Numbered from the stretch's first letter, positions 44,157 to 52,870 are shown. The stretch is 64,000 nucleotides of DNA from Acidimicrobiaceae bacterium (GCA_003151235.1 PLWZ01000051.1:1-64000); one strand, 5' to 3'. Notes: generated from the letters alone by a model not told the origin. A program made the numbers and translations.

Positions 44157-44344
44157 ATGGGCCGGCTGGCAACTGGCGGTCGGCCTTCTCGAGCGCTGCC
44201 ATGACACTTTTTGGGGTCGCCATCGCGCTCTACGTCGCGGTCCACCTGGTCGAAGCCGTCGCGCCGGTGCTGATCACGCTCGGCGTTCTGGCAGCGCTGG
44301 CCTACGCCGTCTGGTTCTTTCACCGACGCCGAAGCGGGTGGTGA
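44153..44344 (+). CDS. Small single- or double-span membrane protein
   Basis: A 63-residue protein with a hydrophobic core in two segments: ALYVAVHLVEAVAPVLITLG and VLAALAYAVWFF, ending in the basic stop-transfer RRRSGW. It has GGAGC upstream. Small membrane proteins are common next to conjugation genes, and this one precedes the coupling ATPase by 0.5 kb. Confidence 0.55.
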   Translation: MNGPAGNWRSAFSSAAMTLFGVAIALYVAVHLVEAVAPVLITLGVLAALAYAVWFFHRRRSGW

Positions 44345-44417
44345 CCAGTGACCACTCGACCAGCACGTACCAGGGAACGGGCGCGTCCGCTCGCTGTTGT
44401 GAAATGCACAAACACTC

Positions 44418-44480
44418 TTGACCTTTGCTCAAAAGCAGCATTTACTACGGCTACTTCCAAGTGCTGCGTAAAAGCAGCAC
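44418..44480 (+). promoter_or_regulatory. Promoter with AAAAGCAGC repeats ahead of the transfer operon
   Basis: TTGACC (44418-44423) and TTTACT (44441-44446) are 17 bases apart. AAAAGCAGCA occurs in the spacer (44431-44440) and again at 44470, where GTGCTGC and GCAGCAC arms (44461-44467 and 44474-44480) make a perfect dyad. Placed over and just after the start site, they look like binding sites for a repressor, perhaps the XRE protein encoded at 49887. Confidence 0.55.
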
Positions 44481-44592
44481 ACACGACCGGGCTGATGCGG
44501 TCCCGAAGGACTTCCAACCGAAGGGCTTCGCGACTCGCGCCCCGAGTGCAGGTATGGGCAGCGGAAGTGTTCGAAAGGAGGTGTACAGGGCA

Positions 44593-44826
44593 ATGAGCAG
44601 AACCTTTCATCACGGGAAGCGTCAGGACAAGCGACCGCTTCGGGTGCGTGATGTCCGCAAGGACCCGCCCGACGCCCGCCGAGTTGCCCGCGCCTTGATC
44701 GCGCTCGTTCAAGCGCAGTCCGAAGCCGACGCTCGATCCGCTCCAACGAAACAGTCAAAACCGCTGCCGGCTCCCCCACGTCCACGGCCCAGAGACGAAT
44801 CCCACAAACCGGAGTCCAGGTCATGA
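44593..44826 (+). CDS. Small basic protein upstream of the coupling ATPase
   Basis: A 77-residue protein from ATG 44593 with a near-perfect AAGGAGGT site. It is basic throughout (MSRTFHHGKRQDKRPLRVRD) with a helix DARRVARALIALVQAQSEAD and a proline-rich tail. It overlaps the coupling-protein gene by four bases (ATGA). A DNA- or membrane-associated accessory role in transfer is possible but not shown. Confidence 0.55.
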   Translation: MSRTFHHGKRQDKRPLRVRDVRKDPPDARRVARALIALVQAQSEADARSAPTKQSKPLPAPPRPRPRDESHKPESRS

Positions 44827-46982
44827 CGGCAGTCCTCGTCTGGCTACGGCTGCGCTGGCCGCGGGAGGTGGCCGACCGCCAGCTCGCCGCGACCTGGCGC
44901 ATCCTGGTTCGAGTGGCCGGCCACCCGGTCGTAGTCGAAGCCAGCGGTGCCGACGGGATGGTTAGCCACCGCCTGGCCGTTCCAGTGAGTAAGGAACAGG
45001 TCGTCATTCGACAGCTCCTGGCCACCATTCCGGGCATCGCCGTGGGACCCGACGACGGACCCTTGGCCCAAGAACCTCTGACCTTCGCTATGGCGCTCGG
45101 GCTTGGCTTCACGAACCGGCAGCGCCCACTAGACACCGATGACCTGATCTCGACGAACCACGCTCTGCTAACAGCCCTGGCCGCCGCTCGACGTGACGAA
45201 CGCCTCCTCTTGCAATGGGTGCTCGGCCGCACCGTTCCACCTCGAGCGGTGCCCAGCGGAGCCAATCCGGCCGCGTCCTGGAGCACCGTCCTAGGTCGAG
45301 CTCTAACCGGCAAGCCCGCTGTCGCGGACAGCGAGGCCCGGCGGGCCTGGGCAGCGAAACAAAGTGAACCCGGCTGGCGAGCCGTTGGTCGTATCGCGGT
45401 ACGGGCCGCCGGCGAACACCGGCAGCGTCACTTGCTCAGCCAACTCCTCGGGGCCTTGCGCACGGCCGAGGCCCCCGGAGTCGGCGTGACAGCCCACCGA
45501 GTTCGGCCGGCGGTTATCGACATGCCGGAGAAGCAGTGGCGGTGGCCGCTCAGGCTCAACACGACAGAACTGGCCGCTGTCTCGGCGTGGCCCGTGGGCA
45601 CCAGCGCAGGGCTGCCGATTTCGGCGAGTGGCAGTCGACTGATCGCCCCGAGCCGGAGCATCGTTCGCCGGGGCAAGGTCGTGGCCGAGTCCACGTTGCC
45701 GGGAAATGAGCGCCCGTTGGCCTTGTCCGCCTCGTCGGCACTCCGACACCTTCATGTGCTCGGACCGACCGGTGTCGGGAAATCGACGGCGCTGCTCAAC
45801 CTCATCACCCAAGACATGAACGCTGGCTATGCGCTCGCCGTTATCGAGCCCAAGAGCGACCTCATCGGCGACGTCCTCGCCCGCATTCCCAAAGACCGTC
45901 TGGACGACGTCGTGGTCATCGATCCGACCGACCGAGAAGCCGTGGTGGGGTTCAACCCGCTGACGCCTTCGGGTCGCCCACCGGAGTTGGTCGCCGATCA
46001 GCTGTTGGCCGTTTTCCACCGGCTGTACGCCGCCCACTGGGGCCCTCGAACCCACGACATCTTGGGCAACGCCTTAGCGACTTTGGCTCAGGTGCCCGAC
46101 ATGACGCTTTGCGCCTTGCCGCTGCTGCTGGCCGATACCGGCTTCCGTCGGCGGATCGTGGGGCAGATCACCGACCCGATTGGCTTGCGCCCGTTCTGGT
46201 CGGCCTTCGAAGCCTGGAGCGATGCCGAGCGAACGGCCGCCGTGGCGCCAGTCCAAAACAAGCTCCGACCCTTCCTCGTCAATCCAAAATTGCGGGCAGT
46301 ACTCGGTCAGGCAAGACCGCGCTTCTCGATCAACCAACTCTTCACCGACCGCACCATCCTGCTGGTCGATCTCGCCAAAGGGCTTATCGGCCCGGAGGCC
46401 GCGTCTTTGCTCGGTTCGCTGATCATGGCCCAGCTCTGGCAGGCCGCCCTCGGCCGCTCTGGCGTGCCGGCCAGTCGACGTCGACCGGTCTTTATCTATG
46501 TTGACGAGTTCCAGGACTACCTCAACTTGCCAGTCGATCTGGCCGATGCCCTCGGACAAGCCCGGGGGTTGGGTGTTGGTGTCACGCTGGCCCACCAGCA
46601 CCTGCAGCAACTCGATCCGGCGATGCGTTCGGCCGTCTTGGCGAATGCCAGAAATCGGGTGTGCTTCCAGTTGGCCACTGAGGACGCCCGGGTTATGGCC
46701 AGCGGCAGTCAGCTGGAAGTCGAGGACTTCACCGGACTCGGTGCTTATGAGTGCTACGTCCAGCTGGTCGCGGCCGACAGCGTGCAGCCTTGGTGCAGCG
46801 GACGGACGTTGCCGCCACCGAGGACGACCAGCAACGCCCGCTTCATCCGCGCCACCTCCCGGGAGCGCTTCGGCACACCACGCAGCGAAGTGGATGCCGC
46901 CATTGCTCGATTGGTTGAGGGTGAGCCGAGCACCGACGACCTGAGGCCGCGGCGCCGGGGAACTCGTGGAGGGCAGTCATGA
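44823..46982 (+). CDS. TraD/VirD4-like type IV coupling ATPase
   Basis: A 719-residue ATPase. Walker A GPTGVGKST lies near residue 315 (HLHVLGPTGVGKSTALLNLI) and Walker B FIYVDEFQDYL near 557; ARNRVCFQLATEDARVMA supplies the later motifs of the VirD4/TraG superfamily. The first 270 residues contain a domain common in actinobacterial elements (WLRLRWPREVADRQLAATWR) and no strong N-terminal membrane helices. Coupling proteins deliver the relaxase-DNA complex to the transfer channel, or pump double-stranded DNA in some actinobacterial plasmids. It overlaps its neighbours on both sides by ATGA. Confidence 0.85.
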   Translation: MTAVLVWLRLRWPREVADRQLAATWRILVRVAGHPVVVEASGADGMVSHRLAVPVSKEQVVIRQLLATIPGIAVGPDDGPLAQEPLTFAMALGLGFTNRQRPLDTDDLISTNHALLTALAAARRDERLLLQWVLGRTVPPRAVPSGANPAASWSTVLGRALTGKPAVADSEARRAWAAKQSEPGWRAVGRIAVRAAGEHRQRHLLSQLLGALRTAEAPGVGVTAHRVRPAVIDMPEKQWRWPLRLNTTELAAVSAWPVGTSAGLPISASGSRLIAPSRSIVRRGKVVAESTLPGNERPLALSASSALRHLHVLGPTGVGKSTALLNLITQDMNAGYALAVIEPKSDLIGDVLARIPKDRLDDVVVIDPTDREAVVGFNPLTPSGRPPELVADQLLAVFHRLYAAHWGPRTHDILGNALATLAQVPDMTLCALPLLLADTGFRRRIVGQITDPIGLRPFWSAFEAWSDAERTAAVAPVQNKLRPFLVNPKLRAVLGQARPRFSINQLFTDRTILLVDLAKGLIGPEAASLLGSLIMAQLWQAALGRSGVPASRRRPVFIYVDEFQDYLNLPVDLADALGQARGLGVGVTLAHQHLQQLDPAMRSAVLANARNRVCFQLATEDARVMASGSQLEVEDFTGLGAYECYVQLVAADSVQPWCSGRTLPPPRTTSNARFIRATSRERFGTPRSEVDAAIARLVEGEPSTDDLRPRRRGTRGGQS

Positions 46983-47284
46983 ACTGCCTAGCCGGGTGGC
47001 CGTTCGCTGGTCCGGTCGTGTTGGACGGCTCTACGCATACTGCCTGGTGGTTCGCCGAAACCAGCAACCGAAGGGCGCGGACTGTCTTTCGACTTCTGTT
47101 GTCTCCTTTTCCTTCCTCCTGCGGCGAGGCCAAGAAGGACCGGCTGACCCCTGAGGTTTTGGCGTCCAGGCCCGCCGTTGATGGGGGGTTGCTGTCCGGC
47201 CGCGTCGAACACCCGTACACCCCTCCCCCTGTCTCTTCTACATCTGAGGCGCGGACTGGGTACTGCGAAGGGGGGAGCCGATGA
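46979..47284 (+). CDS. Possible small gene linked at both ends
   Basis: The ATG overlaps the stop of the coupling gene (ATGA at 46979-46982), preceded by GGAGG, and the stop overlaps the start of the next gene in the same way (47281-47284). The 101-residue product (MNCLAGWPFAGPVVLDGSTH start) has no known motif, and the base composition is less even than that of its neighbours. The double ATGA linkage argues for a real gene; the absence of recognisable protein argues against. Confidence 0.4.
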   Translation: MNCLAGWPFAGPVVLDGSTHTAWWFAETSNRRARTVFRLLLSPFPSSCGEAKKDRLTPEVLASRPAVDGGLLSGRVEHPYTPPPVSSTSEARTGYCEGGSR

Positions 47285-48084
47285 CCGGTCAGCGGGTCGG
47301 ACCCAACGGGCTGGTGGCGCTCCGCGAACGACTGGGGGCCCGGGAGAGAGGGATCGTCGAGCAAGTCGCTCAGCTGCGCCTGATGAGCGCGGCACAGATC
47401 GGGTCCCTCCATTTCGCGTCGGAGTCACCTGAGGGCGAACCGGCGGCCAGCCGGAATCGGCGACGCACGCTGGCGTGGCTCACTGATGAACACCTCTTGA
47501 TCCGCATCGGTCGGCGAGTCGGTGGCGTCCGAGCCGGCTCGACGGGTTTCGTCTATGCCTTGGGGCCGGTCGGACAGCGGCTAATCGGGCTCGATGGATC
47601 TCGGCGGCGGTTCCGGGAGCCGTCGGCGACATTCGCCGACCACACCTTGGCGGTAACCCAACTGGTCGTCGATCTCACCGTGGCCGAGCGGCAGGGGCTC
47701 TGTGAAGTCCTCGGGGTCGAGGCCGAACCCGCCTGCTGGCGAACCGTGACCGGGATGAGCGGACGCCTGACGCTCAGGCCTGACCTTTTCGTGTCGCTCG
47801 GGGTCGGTGACTTTGAGCGGCGGTTCTTCGTCGAGATCGACCGGGGCACCGAACACCTGCCGGCCTTGCTGCGCAAGTGCCGCGCTTATGAGAGCTACTA
47901 CCGCTCTGGGGTCGAGCAGGCCCGCCATGGTGTCTTCCCGCGGGTGGCCTGGATCATCCCGGACGAACAGCGCGCCACGCGACTCCGGGAGGCGGTGGCT
48001 CGAGACCGGCAGCTGACTCAGGCGCTCTTCGTCGTTGGCCTGACCAACAGCGCGGTGGCGACTTTGACGGAGACCGATCAATGA
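47281..48084 (+). CDS. Replication-relaxation family protein
   Basis: A 267-residue protein with the winged-helix start of the replication-relaxation family (PF13814): ERGIVEQVAQLRLMSAAQIG, followed by ASRNRRRTLAWLTDEHLLIR and GFVYALGPVGQRLIG. The C-terminal half holds RPDLFVSLGVGDFERRFFVE and IDRGTEHLPALLRK, a nuclease-like E-x-D cluster. Such proteins are associated with plasmid and ICE initiation in actinobacteria. The methyltransferase gene overlaps its stop by four bases. GGGGGGAG precedes the ATG. Confidence 0.8.
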   Translation: MTGQRVGPNGLVALRERLGARERGIVEQVAQLRLMSAAQIGSLHFASESPEGEPAASRNRRRTLAWLTDEHLLIRIGRRVGGVRAGSTGFVYALGPVGQRLIGLDGSRRRFREPSATFADHTLAVTQLVVDLTVAERQGLCEVLGVEAEPACWRTVTGMSGRLTLRPDLFVSLGVGDFERRFFVEIDRGTEHLPALLRKCRAYESYYRSGVEQARHGVFPRVAWIIPDEQRATRLREAVARDRQLTQALFVVGLTNSAVATLTETDQ

Positions 48085-49103
48085 ACCGGTCACTGCCGCG
48101 CAATTTCTTGTTGGTGGGCGACGTGAGGACCGAGCTGCCGAAGCTACCGGCCGCCTCAGTTGACACCTGCATCACGTCGCCGCCGTACTTCTGGCTGCGC
48201 AACTACGAAGTCGCCGATCAGATCGGCGTCGAGGGCCAAGTGAACCTGTGGGTCGAGGAACTTCGCCTGGTGCTGCGTGGCGTGGCCCGAGTGCTGAAGC
48301 CCCAAGGCTCGGTCTGGCTGAACGTGGCCGACAGTTACTCGCGTCACCCGCGTTACGGAGCGCCAGCCAAGAGCCTGCTACTGGGTCCCGAACGCTTAGC
48401 GGTGGCGCTGGCCGCCGACGGTTGGATTGTGCGCAACCGGATCGCCTGGACCAAGCCCAACCCGATGCCCAACAGCGTGACTGACCGGCTGAACGCCACC
48501 TGGGAGTTCATGTACTTCTTGACCCGCTCGCCGCGCTACTACTTCGATCTCGACGCAATTCGAGTGCCACACCGCACGGCACAGCGCTCCGACGCTCGTG
48601 CCGATATCGAGGAGTCCCCCGCTCCGATCCGACCGAGTTGGGCGGGACCGCTGGCCGGCAGTCAGGGCGGGCTGCACCGCCTGAAGCGCAGCGGCATTCC
48701 GGGCCATCCCCGGGGCAAGAATCCTGGCGACCACTGGTCGCTGGCCACGGCGAGTTTCCGGGGAGCGCACTTCGCCACGTTCCCGCCACGCCTGGTCGAA
48801 CGTCCTCTGTTGGCCACGTGTCCGGAGCGCGTCTGCCAACGCTGCGGCCGGGCTTGGGAGCGGAACCGGGGATTGGTCGGTGACGAGGTCACCTGGCGTT
48901 CAGCCTGTCGCTGCGGCGCCGGGTGGGAACCGGGAGTTGTGCTTGATCCGTTCTTTGGGGCCGGCACTGTCGGCCTGGTGGCCGAAGCCCAGGGACGGCA
49001 GTGGTGCGGCATCGAGCTGAACCCTCAGTTCGCAGCGATGGCCCACCAGCGCCTGGACGCTGCCCGCCTGGACCGAGAGAGAGGCGAGCGACGTGCTGCC
49101 TAA
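48081..49103 (+). CDS. Solitary DNA methyltransferase (beta-type motif order)
   Basis: A 340-residue enzyme with the catalytic motif CITSPPYFWLRNYE near residue 33 and the SAM-binding motif VLDPFFGAGTVGLVAEA near 289, the reverse order of the pair at 16-19 kb. Between them are GSVWLNVADSYSR, DRLNATWEFMYFLTRSPRYY and a CxxC...CxCG pair (CQRCGRAWE, CRCGAGWE) that may bind zinc. No endonuclease is adjacent, so it probably protects the element from host restriction or marks its DNA. It overlaps the relaxation gene by four bases. Confidence 0.85.
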   Translation: MNRSLPRNFLLVGDVRTELPKLPAASVDTCITSPPYFWLRNYEVADQIGVEGQVNLWVEELRLVLRGVARVLKPQGSVWLNVADSYSRHPRYGAPAKSLLLGPERLAVALAADGWIVRNRIAWTKPNPMPNSVTDRLNATWEFMYFLTRSPRYYFDLDAIRVPHRTAQRSDARADIEESPAPIRPSWAGPLAGSQGGLHRLKRSGIPGHPRGKNPGDHWSLATASFRGAHFATFPPRLVERPLLATCPERVCQRCGRAWERNRGLVGDEVTWRSACRCGAGWEPGVVLDPFFGAGTVGLVAEAQGRQWCGIELNPQFAAMAHQRLDAARLDRERGERRAA

Positions 49104-49194
49104 CCGACCTGCGGCTTCATGAGGAGTTCCATCCGGGGATCGCCCTGGAACCGCTGCCACTCACGCCAATGCATAAGGAAAGGAGGTACCGACC

Positions 49195-49797
49195 ATGAGC
49201 GAAAATCAAGAAACACAAGGGTCTGAGGACGAGAACCCCGAGACCGAGGCGAGGCCACGGCCGGTGCCTCGCATCTACGTCGCCTCACTGAGCGACTACA
49301 ACGACGGTCGTCTGATCGGCCGATGGGTCGACGCCGCCGTCGAACCCGAGGAACTCGGCCGGCAAGTCGAGGAGATGCTGGCCGCCTCGCCCACGCCTGG
49401 GGCCGAGGAGTGGGCCATCCACGACTACGAAGGCTTCGGGCCACTACCGCTCAGTGAATACGAACGACTGGCGGTCGTCAGCCGGATCGCCTGCGGCATT
49501 GCCGAGCACGGCGAAGCCTTTGCCCACTGGGCAGCGCTGGTTGGTACAACCGATCCCGACGACCTGGATCGATTCGAGGACACCTATCTCGGCTGCTTCG
49601 AAAGTCTCGAACGCTATGCCGAGGATCTGCTCGACGACCTCGGCTACCTCGACGCCGTGGACAAGGCAGTGCCAGAAGGGATTCAGCCCTACGTCAAGGT
49701 CGACATCGCCGGGTTCGCCCGTGACTTGGAGCTGTCAGGCGAGCTCACCACCAGCGGCGGGAGCGAAGGCGTCTACGTCTTCGACATGGCCCGATGA
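49195..49797 (+). CDS. ardA: Antirestriction protein ArdA
   Basis: A 200-residue, strongly acidic protein of the ArdA family. ArdA imitates bent B-form DNA and blocks type I restriction and modification enzymes. Family segments are YVASLSDYNDGRLIGRWVDA, EWAIHDYEGFG, AHWAALVG and RFEDTYLGCFESLERYAEDL. AAAGGAGGT lies upstream of ATG 49195. In an integrative element it protects incoming single-stranded or newly made DNA from the recipient, which matches the restriction genes elsewhere in this window. Confidence 0.92.
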   Translation: MSENQETQGSEDENPETEARPRPVPRIYVASLSDYNDGRLIGRWVDAAVEPEELGRQVEEMLAASPTPGAEEWAIHDYEGFGPLPLSEYERLAVVSRIACGIAEHGEAFAHWAALVGTTDPDDLDRFEDTYLGCFESLERYAEDLLDDLGYLDAVDKAVPEGIQPYVKVDIAGFARDLELSGELTTSGGSEGVYVFDMAR

Positions 49798-49886
49798 CCC
49801 CGGCACGCGTTGTGGAATGGGCAACGAAGTGCTGTTTTTGGGCAAACTTCCTGGTAAAATGGGTATCCAAAGGAGCAAAACCCCTA

Positions 49887-50249
49887 ATGAACCCCGAACG
49901 GGCCCAACGGCTCGGCGAATTTCTGCGTGCTCGGCGAATCGAGCTGGATCTGTCCGCACGTCAGGTGGCACGGACGGTGGACGTCCGAGACTCGACCATC
50001 ATGCGGCTCGAGCGCGGTGCCTACGCCGCGCCGGCCGCCGACAAGTTGGCCCGCATCGCCGGAGCCCTGGAGCTCGATTTGGCCGACGTGTTTGCTCTCG
50101 CTGGCTACGTCGTGCCGAAGTCTCTGCCCGCTCTGCCGCACTACCTGAAGGTGCGCTATCCCGAACTGGCCGACGACGCCATCGGCGAACTGCATGAGCA
50201 CCTGAACCGGCTGATCGGTACGGATTCCGCGGAGGTGGCAACGTCGTGA
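49887..50249 (+). CDS. XRE-family transcriptional regulator
   Basis: A 120-residue protein from ATG 49887 with AAAGGAG 13 bases upstream. The HTH spans about residues 6-60: LGEFLRARRIELDLSARQVA, VRDSTIMRLERGAYAAPAAD, then KLARIAGALELDLADVFALAGY. A C-terminal helical region probably mediates dimerisation (PHYLKVRYPELADDAIGEL). It lies at the end of the transfer operon and next to the divergent recombinase promoter, so it may regulate either. A TAAAAT -10-like element is close upstream. Confidence 0.85.
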   Translation: MNPERAQRLGEFLRARRIELDLSARQVARTVDVRDSTIMRLERGAYAAPAADKLARIAGALELDLADVFALAGYVVPKSLPALPHYLKVRYPELADDAIGELHEHLNRLIGTDSAEVATS

Positions 50250-50272
50250 GATCATCCCGCCCGAGCCGAAGG

Positions 50273-50641
50273 TCATTCGGTCGGGACGGTAGTCACCAAG
50301 CGTTCGTGCACCTCAATCAGGAACTGCGTCGCTGTCATCACTTCGTTGCTCAGCAGCGCGGAGTCCAGCCCCAAGACGTTGCAAACCAAGGTGTGAACGT
50401 CGCGGTCACTGGACAAGCCGATGGCCATCACGTCATGCGCTTCGCGGGCGAGCTCCGTTGCTCGGGGCTGGTCGAGCGCCCCAACGTGGGCGTCGAGCAG
50501 CGCCAACCAGTCGGTGCCCCAGCGGTAGCCATCAGACAACCACGACGACAGACTGGCCAACTCCGGAAAGGCTTTGCGGAAACGCTGGCCGATCACCACT
50601 GGACTCACCTGGAGCTGCGATTTACTTTGGATCTTTTGCAT
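50273..50641 (-). CDS. Unknown 122-residue protein, divergent from the recombinase gene
   Basis: A helical protein starting at ATG 50641 with segments QLQVSPVVIGQRFRKAFPEL, SLSSWLSDGYRWGTDWLALL and HDVMAIGLSSDRDVHTLVCN. I do not recognise the family; a distant similarity to immunity proteins is possible but weak. It shares a 110-base AT-rich intergenic region with the recombinase gene, and its expression may be coupled to excision control. Confidence 0.5.
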   Translation of the reverse strand: MQKIQSKSQLQVSPVVIGQRFRKAFPELASLSSWLSDGYRWGTDWLALLDAHVGALDQPRATELAREAHDVMAIGLSSDRDVHTLVCNVLGLDSALLSNEVMTATQFLIEVHERLVTTVPTE

Positions 50642-50751
50642 ATATCTCTCGGCTCTATTTTACAACATGTTGTCAATATCTGGGCTTACTTGTTTGTTGA
50701 CATAAACCTATTGCAGCGCGACAATCCGTCTGAATATACGAGGAATGCATC
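50642..50751. promoter_or_regulatory. Divergent promoter region with a palindrome upstream of the recombinase
   Basis: The perfect palindrome ACAACATGTTGT is at 50662-50673. A promoter for the recombinase is given by TTGACA (50697-50702) and GACAAT (50720-50725) with a 17-base spacer. The segment is AT-rich compared with its surroundings. The palindrome is a candidate site for the nearby XRE regulator or for control of excision. Confidence 0.6.
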
Positions 50752-52476
50752 ATGACCAAACCAAAGCGACTGCTGGCAACCAGGTCGGAAGAAGCACATG
50801 CCGATCCCGAGCCGGTCGGAGTCGAACCGGAGCGCAAGCGGGCAGTCATCTACCTGCGGGTGAGCACGCCGTCGCAGGTGAAGACCGACTACAACCCCGA
50901 AGGCATCTCGCTTCCGGCTCAGCGCGACGCCTGCGAGCTGAAAGCCGCGGCGCTGGAGACCGACATCGTCCAAGAGTTCGTCGAACCGGGGCGGAGCGCC
51001 ACCAGCATCGACAAGCGGCCGGTCTTTCAGGAGATGTTGGCCTGGATCAAAGGCCAAAAGAACATCGACTTCGTGATTTGTTATCAGTTCAGCCGGATGT
51101 TCCGTGATTCGGTCGATGCCGGCATCACGAAGCGGGATCTCGCGAAGTTCGGGACCCGGGTCGTCTCGACGGCCATGGACCTCGGCGAGGGTCCCGAAAG
51201 CGCCATGGTGGAGTCAATCCTGCACGCCGTCGACGAATACCGCTCCAAGGCCGATGGCGCTGACATCGCCTACAAGATGGGGGCCAAGGCCCGCAACGGC
51301 GGGACCCTCGGTCGTGCCCCGCTCGGCTACACCAATGCCCGAGACCTCTCCGAAGGCCGCAATATCGGCATCGTCAAGTTCGACGAGGAGCGAGCGCCAC
51401 TGGTGAGGACGGCGTTCGAGCTGTTCGCCACCGGCGACTACAGCATCGACACTTTGGTTGAGGAACTCACCGGGCGAGGACTACGCACACGGCCGGGACG
51501 CTTCGCCGCCGGACCGATCTCCGCCTCCAAGCTGGCTGTCTTGCTCCGTGATCCGTACTACGTCGGCTTCGTGACCTACAAGGGTGAGCTCATCTCCGGA
51601 CGTCACGATCGGCTCATCACCGACGAGCTGTTCGACCGAGTTCAGACGATCCTGGACGAACGAGGAATGAGAGGGACCCGTCAGCGACGGCACTATCACT
51701 ATCTGAAGGGAATCCTCTGGTGCGGTCAGTGCCACGACGAAGGCGTCGAATCCCGCATGATCATGCAATGGGCCAATGGCCACGGTGGGAGGTACCTGTA
51801 CTTCTTCTGTCGCCGCAAGCAACAACACCGTTGCGGCGCTCGCTACATCGCCGCCGAGGCGATCGAGTCAGCCGTTGTCGACTACTACGCGACGATTCGC
51901 TTTCCCGGCGAGCAGGCCGCACGGATTCGCAAGCTCATGCACGAGACGCTCGAGGAGGTCGAGCGCTCACACAAGCTCCGCCACGAGCAGTTGACGGCCG
52001 AGCTCTTGCGACTCGACCGTCAGGAAGAGAACCTGCTGGACCTGGTGGCCGACGGCGAGGAATCCTCCGTCAAAGTGAAGGAACGACTTGGCGTCATCAA
52101 ACGCCGGCGAAGCGCTCTCACTGCCCAGCTCGACGAGACTGGCGAGCGCCTGGCCTTCGGTGCGCAGCTCCTGGAAGACGCCTTGGCGCTTCTAGAGGAT
52201 GCCCAAGGCATGTACGAACGGATGGGACCTGAGCAACGCAGGCTGATGAATCAGGCGTTGTTCGAGAAGCTGTACATCGACGAATCCGTTGCCGATGCGC
52301 TCTTCAACCCTCCGTTCGACGAACTGCTCGAAGTCCGGGATGCCATGGTTGCGGTACCCACTCCGGCAACGGTGCACCGGAGTGGGTCCCTGGCCGACAT
52401 CGTCTTGGGCCAGGGTTCTAATAAGGGGGTCATGGTGGGCGCTGAGGGACTCGAACCCCCGACCTGCTGGTTGTAA
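50752..52476 (+). CDS. Large serine recombinase (integrase of the mobile element)
   Basis: A 574-residue integrase with the resolvase catalytic domain at its N-terminus: AVIYLRVSTP holds the nucleophile S39, SLPAQRDACELKAAALE gives the helix and FVICYQFSRMFRDSVDAG the arginine region. The recombinase domain starts near LGRAPLGYTNAR; the zinc ribbon has CGQC...CRRKQQHRC near 330-370, followed by a long coiled coil (ETLEEVERSHKLRHEQL). Its last 13 codons (from VGAEGLEPPTCWL) lie within the tRNA-Val(UAC) gene on the opposite strand. It should catalyse attP x attB integration at that tRNA and, with a partner factor, excision. GAGGAA precedes the ATG. Confidence 0.95.
   Translation: MTKPKRLLATRSEEAHADPEPVGVEPERKRAVIYLRVSTPSQVKTDYNPEGISLPAQRDACELKAAALETDIVQEFVEPGRSATSIDKRPVFQEMLAWIKGQKNIDFVICYQFSRMFRDSVDAGITKRDLAKFGTRVVSTAMDLGEGPESAMVESILHAVDEYRSKADGADIAYKMGAKARNGGTLGRAPLGYTNARDLSEGRNIGIVKFDEERAPLVRTAFELFATGDYSIDTLVEELTGRGLRTRPGRFAAGPISASKLAVLLRDPYYVGFVTYKGELISGRHDRLITDELFDRVQTILDERGMRGTRQRRHYHYLKGILWCGQCHDEGVESRMIMQWANGHGGRYLYFFCRRKQQHRCGARYIAAEAIESAVVDYYATIRFPGEQAARIRKLMHETLEEVERSHKLRHEQLTAELLRLDRQEENLLDLVADGEESSVKVKERLGVIKRRRSALTAQLDETGERLAFGAQLLEDALALLEDAQGMYERMGPEQRRLMNQALFEKLYIDESVADALFNPPFDELLEVRDAMVAVPTPATVHRSGSLADIVLGQGSNKGVMVGAEGLEPPTCWL
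52433..52476. other. Predicted attachment site (attR/attL core) in tRNA-Val
   Basis: Overlap of the recombinase gene's final codons with the tRNA 3' end marks one junction of the element with the chromosome. The other junction, expected to repeat the tRNA 3' sequence in the same orientation to the left, could not be found by eye in this window, so the left border (probably near 43-44 kb or earlier) is undefined. Confidence 0.6.
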
Positions 52477-52509
52477 GCCAGCTGCTCTAACCAGCTGAGC
52501 TAAACGCCC
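52433..52509 (-). tRNA. tRNA-Val (anticodon UAC), attachment site of the integrative element
   Basis: The reverse strand folds fully: acceptor GGGCGTT with AGCGCCC, anticodon stem GCTGG/CCAGC around CTTACAA (anticodon UAC, reading GUA), T-arm GGGGG...CCCTC with TTCGAGT, and an encoded CCA. The last 44 bases (3' half) coincide with the 3' end of the serine recombinase gene on the other strand, typical of an element that integrates at the 3' end of a tRNA and restores it. Confidence 0.92.
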
Positions 52510-52870
52510 CAATTTTCTCTGGTCTAGCTGGTCTTTCTCTTCCACTGTCCCGGCGGAGTCTCTGTGCAGTGCTGCGACACCTGCCGGGTTCCTTTGGTGA
52601 TGATGCCGCGGGGGCGAGATCACCGCGCGTCATGGCGGGACCTAACAAGGAGGACCTAACAGTAGGCCTAACCAGAGTGAAGGTTACAACCGACCGTCCC
52701 GATGTTGCTGCCATCACATCGAGGCGTTGAGCCAGCGAATGCCGGACCAATCCTGGTGCTCGTCCCGCGACGGCATGGTGCAGCCACGTGGTTGATACAC
52801 CGGTTGACCACCTTGGCAACCCTCCCTCGACCGGCAACACTGAGGTCAAAGCTAAGGTGAGGAGGGCATC
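52510..52870. other. Intergenic region without a recognised gene
   Basis: These 361 bases hold no convincing coding frame. Three CCTAAC copies lie at 52641, 52655 and 52667, spaced 12-14 bases apart, in front of the permease gene. The ribosome site GAGGAGG ends at the TTG start at 52871. The repeats may be a regulator's sites; nothing more is visible. Confidence 0.4.

Noticed and set aside
50273-50641. CdiI-like immunity protein
   Set aside because: Similarity is limited to a short FPEL segment and no contact-dependent toxin gene is near.
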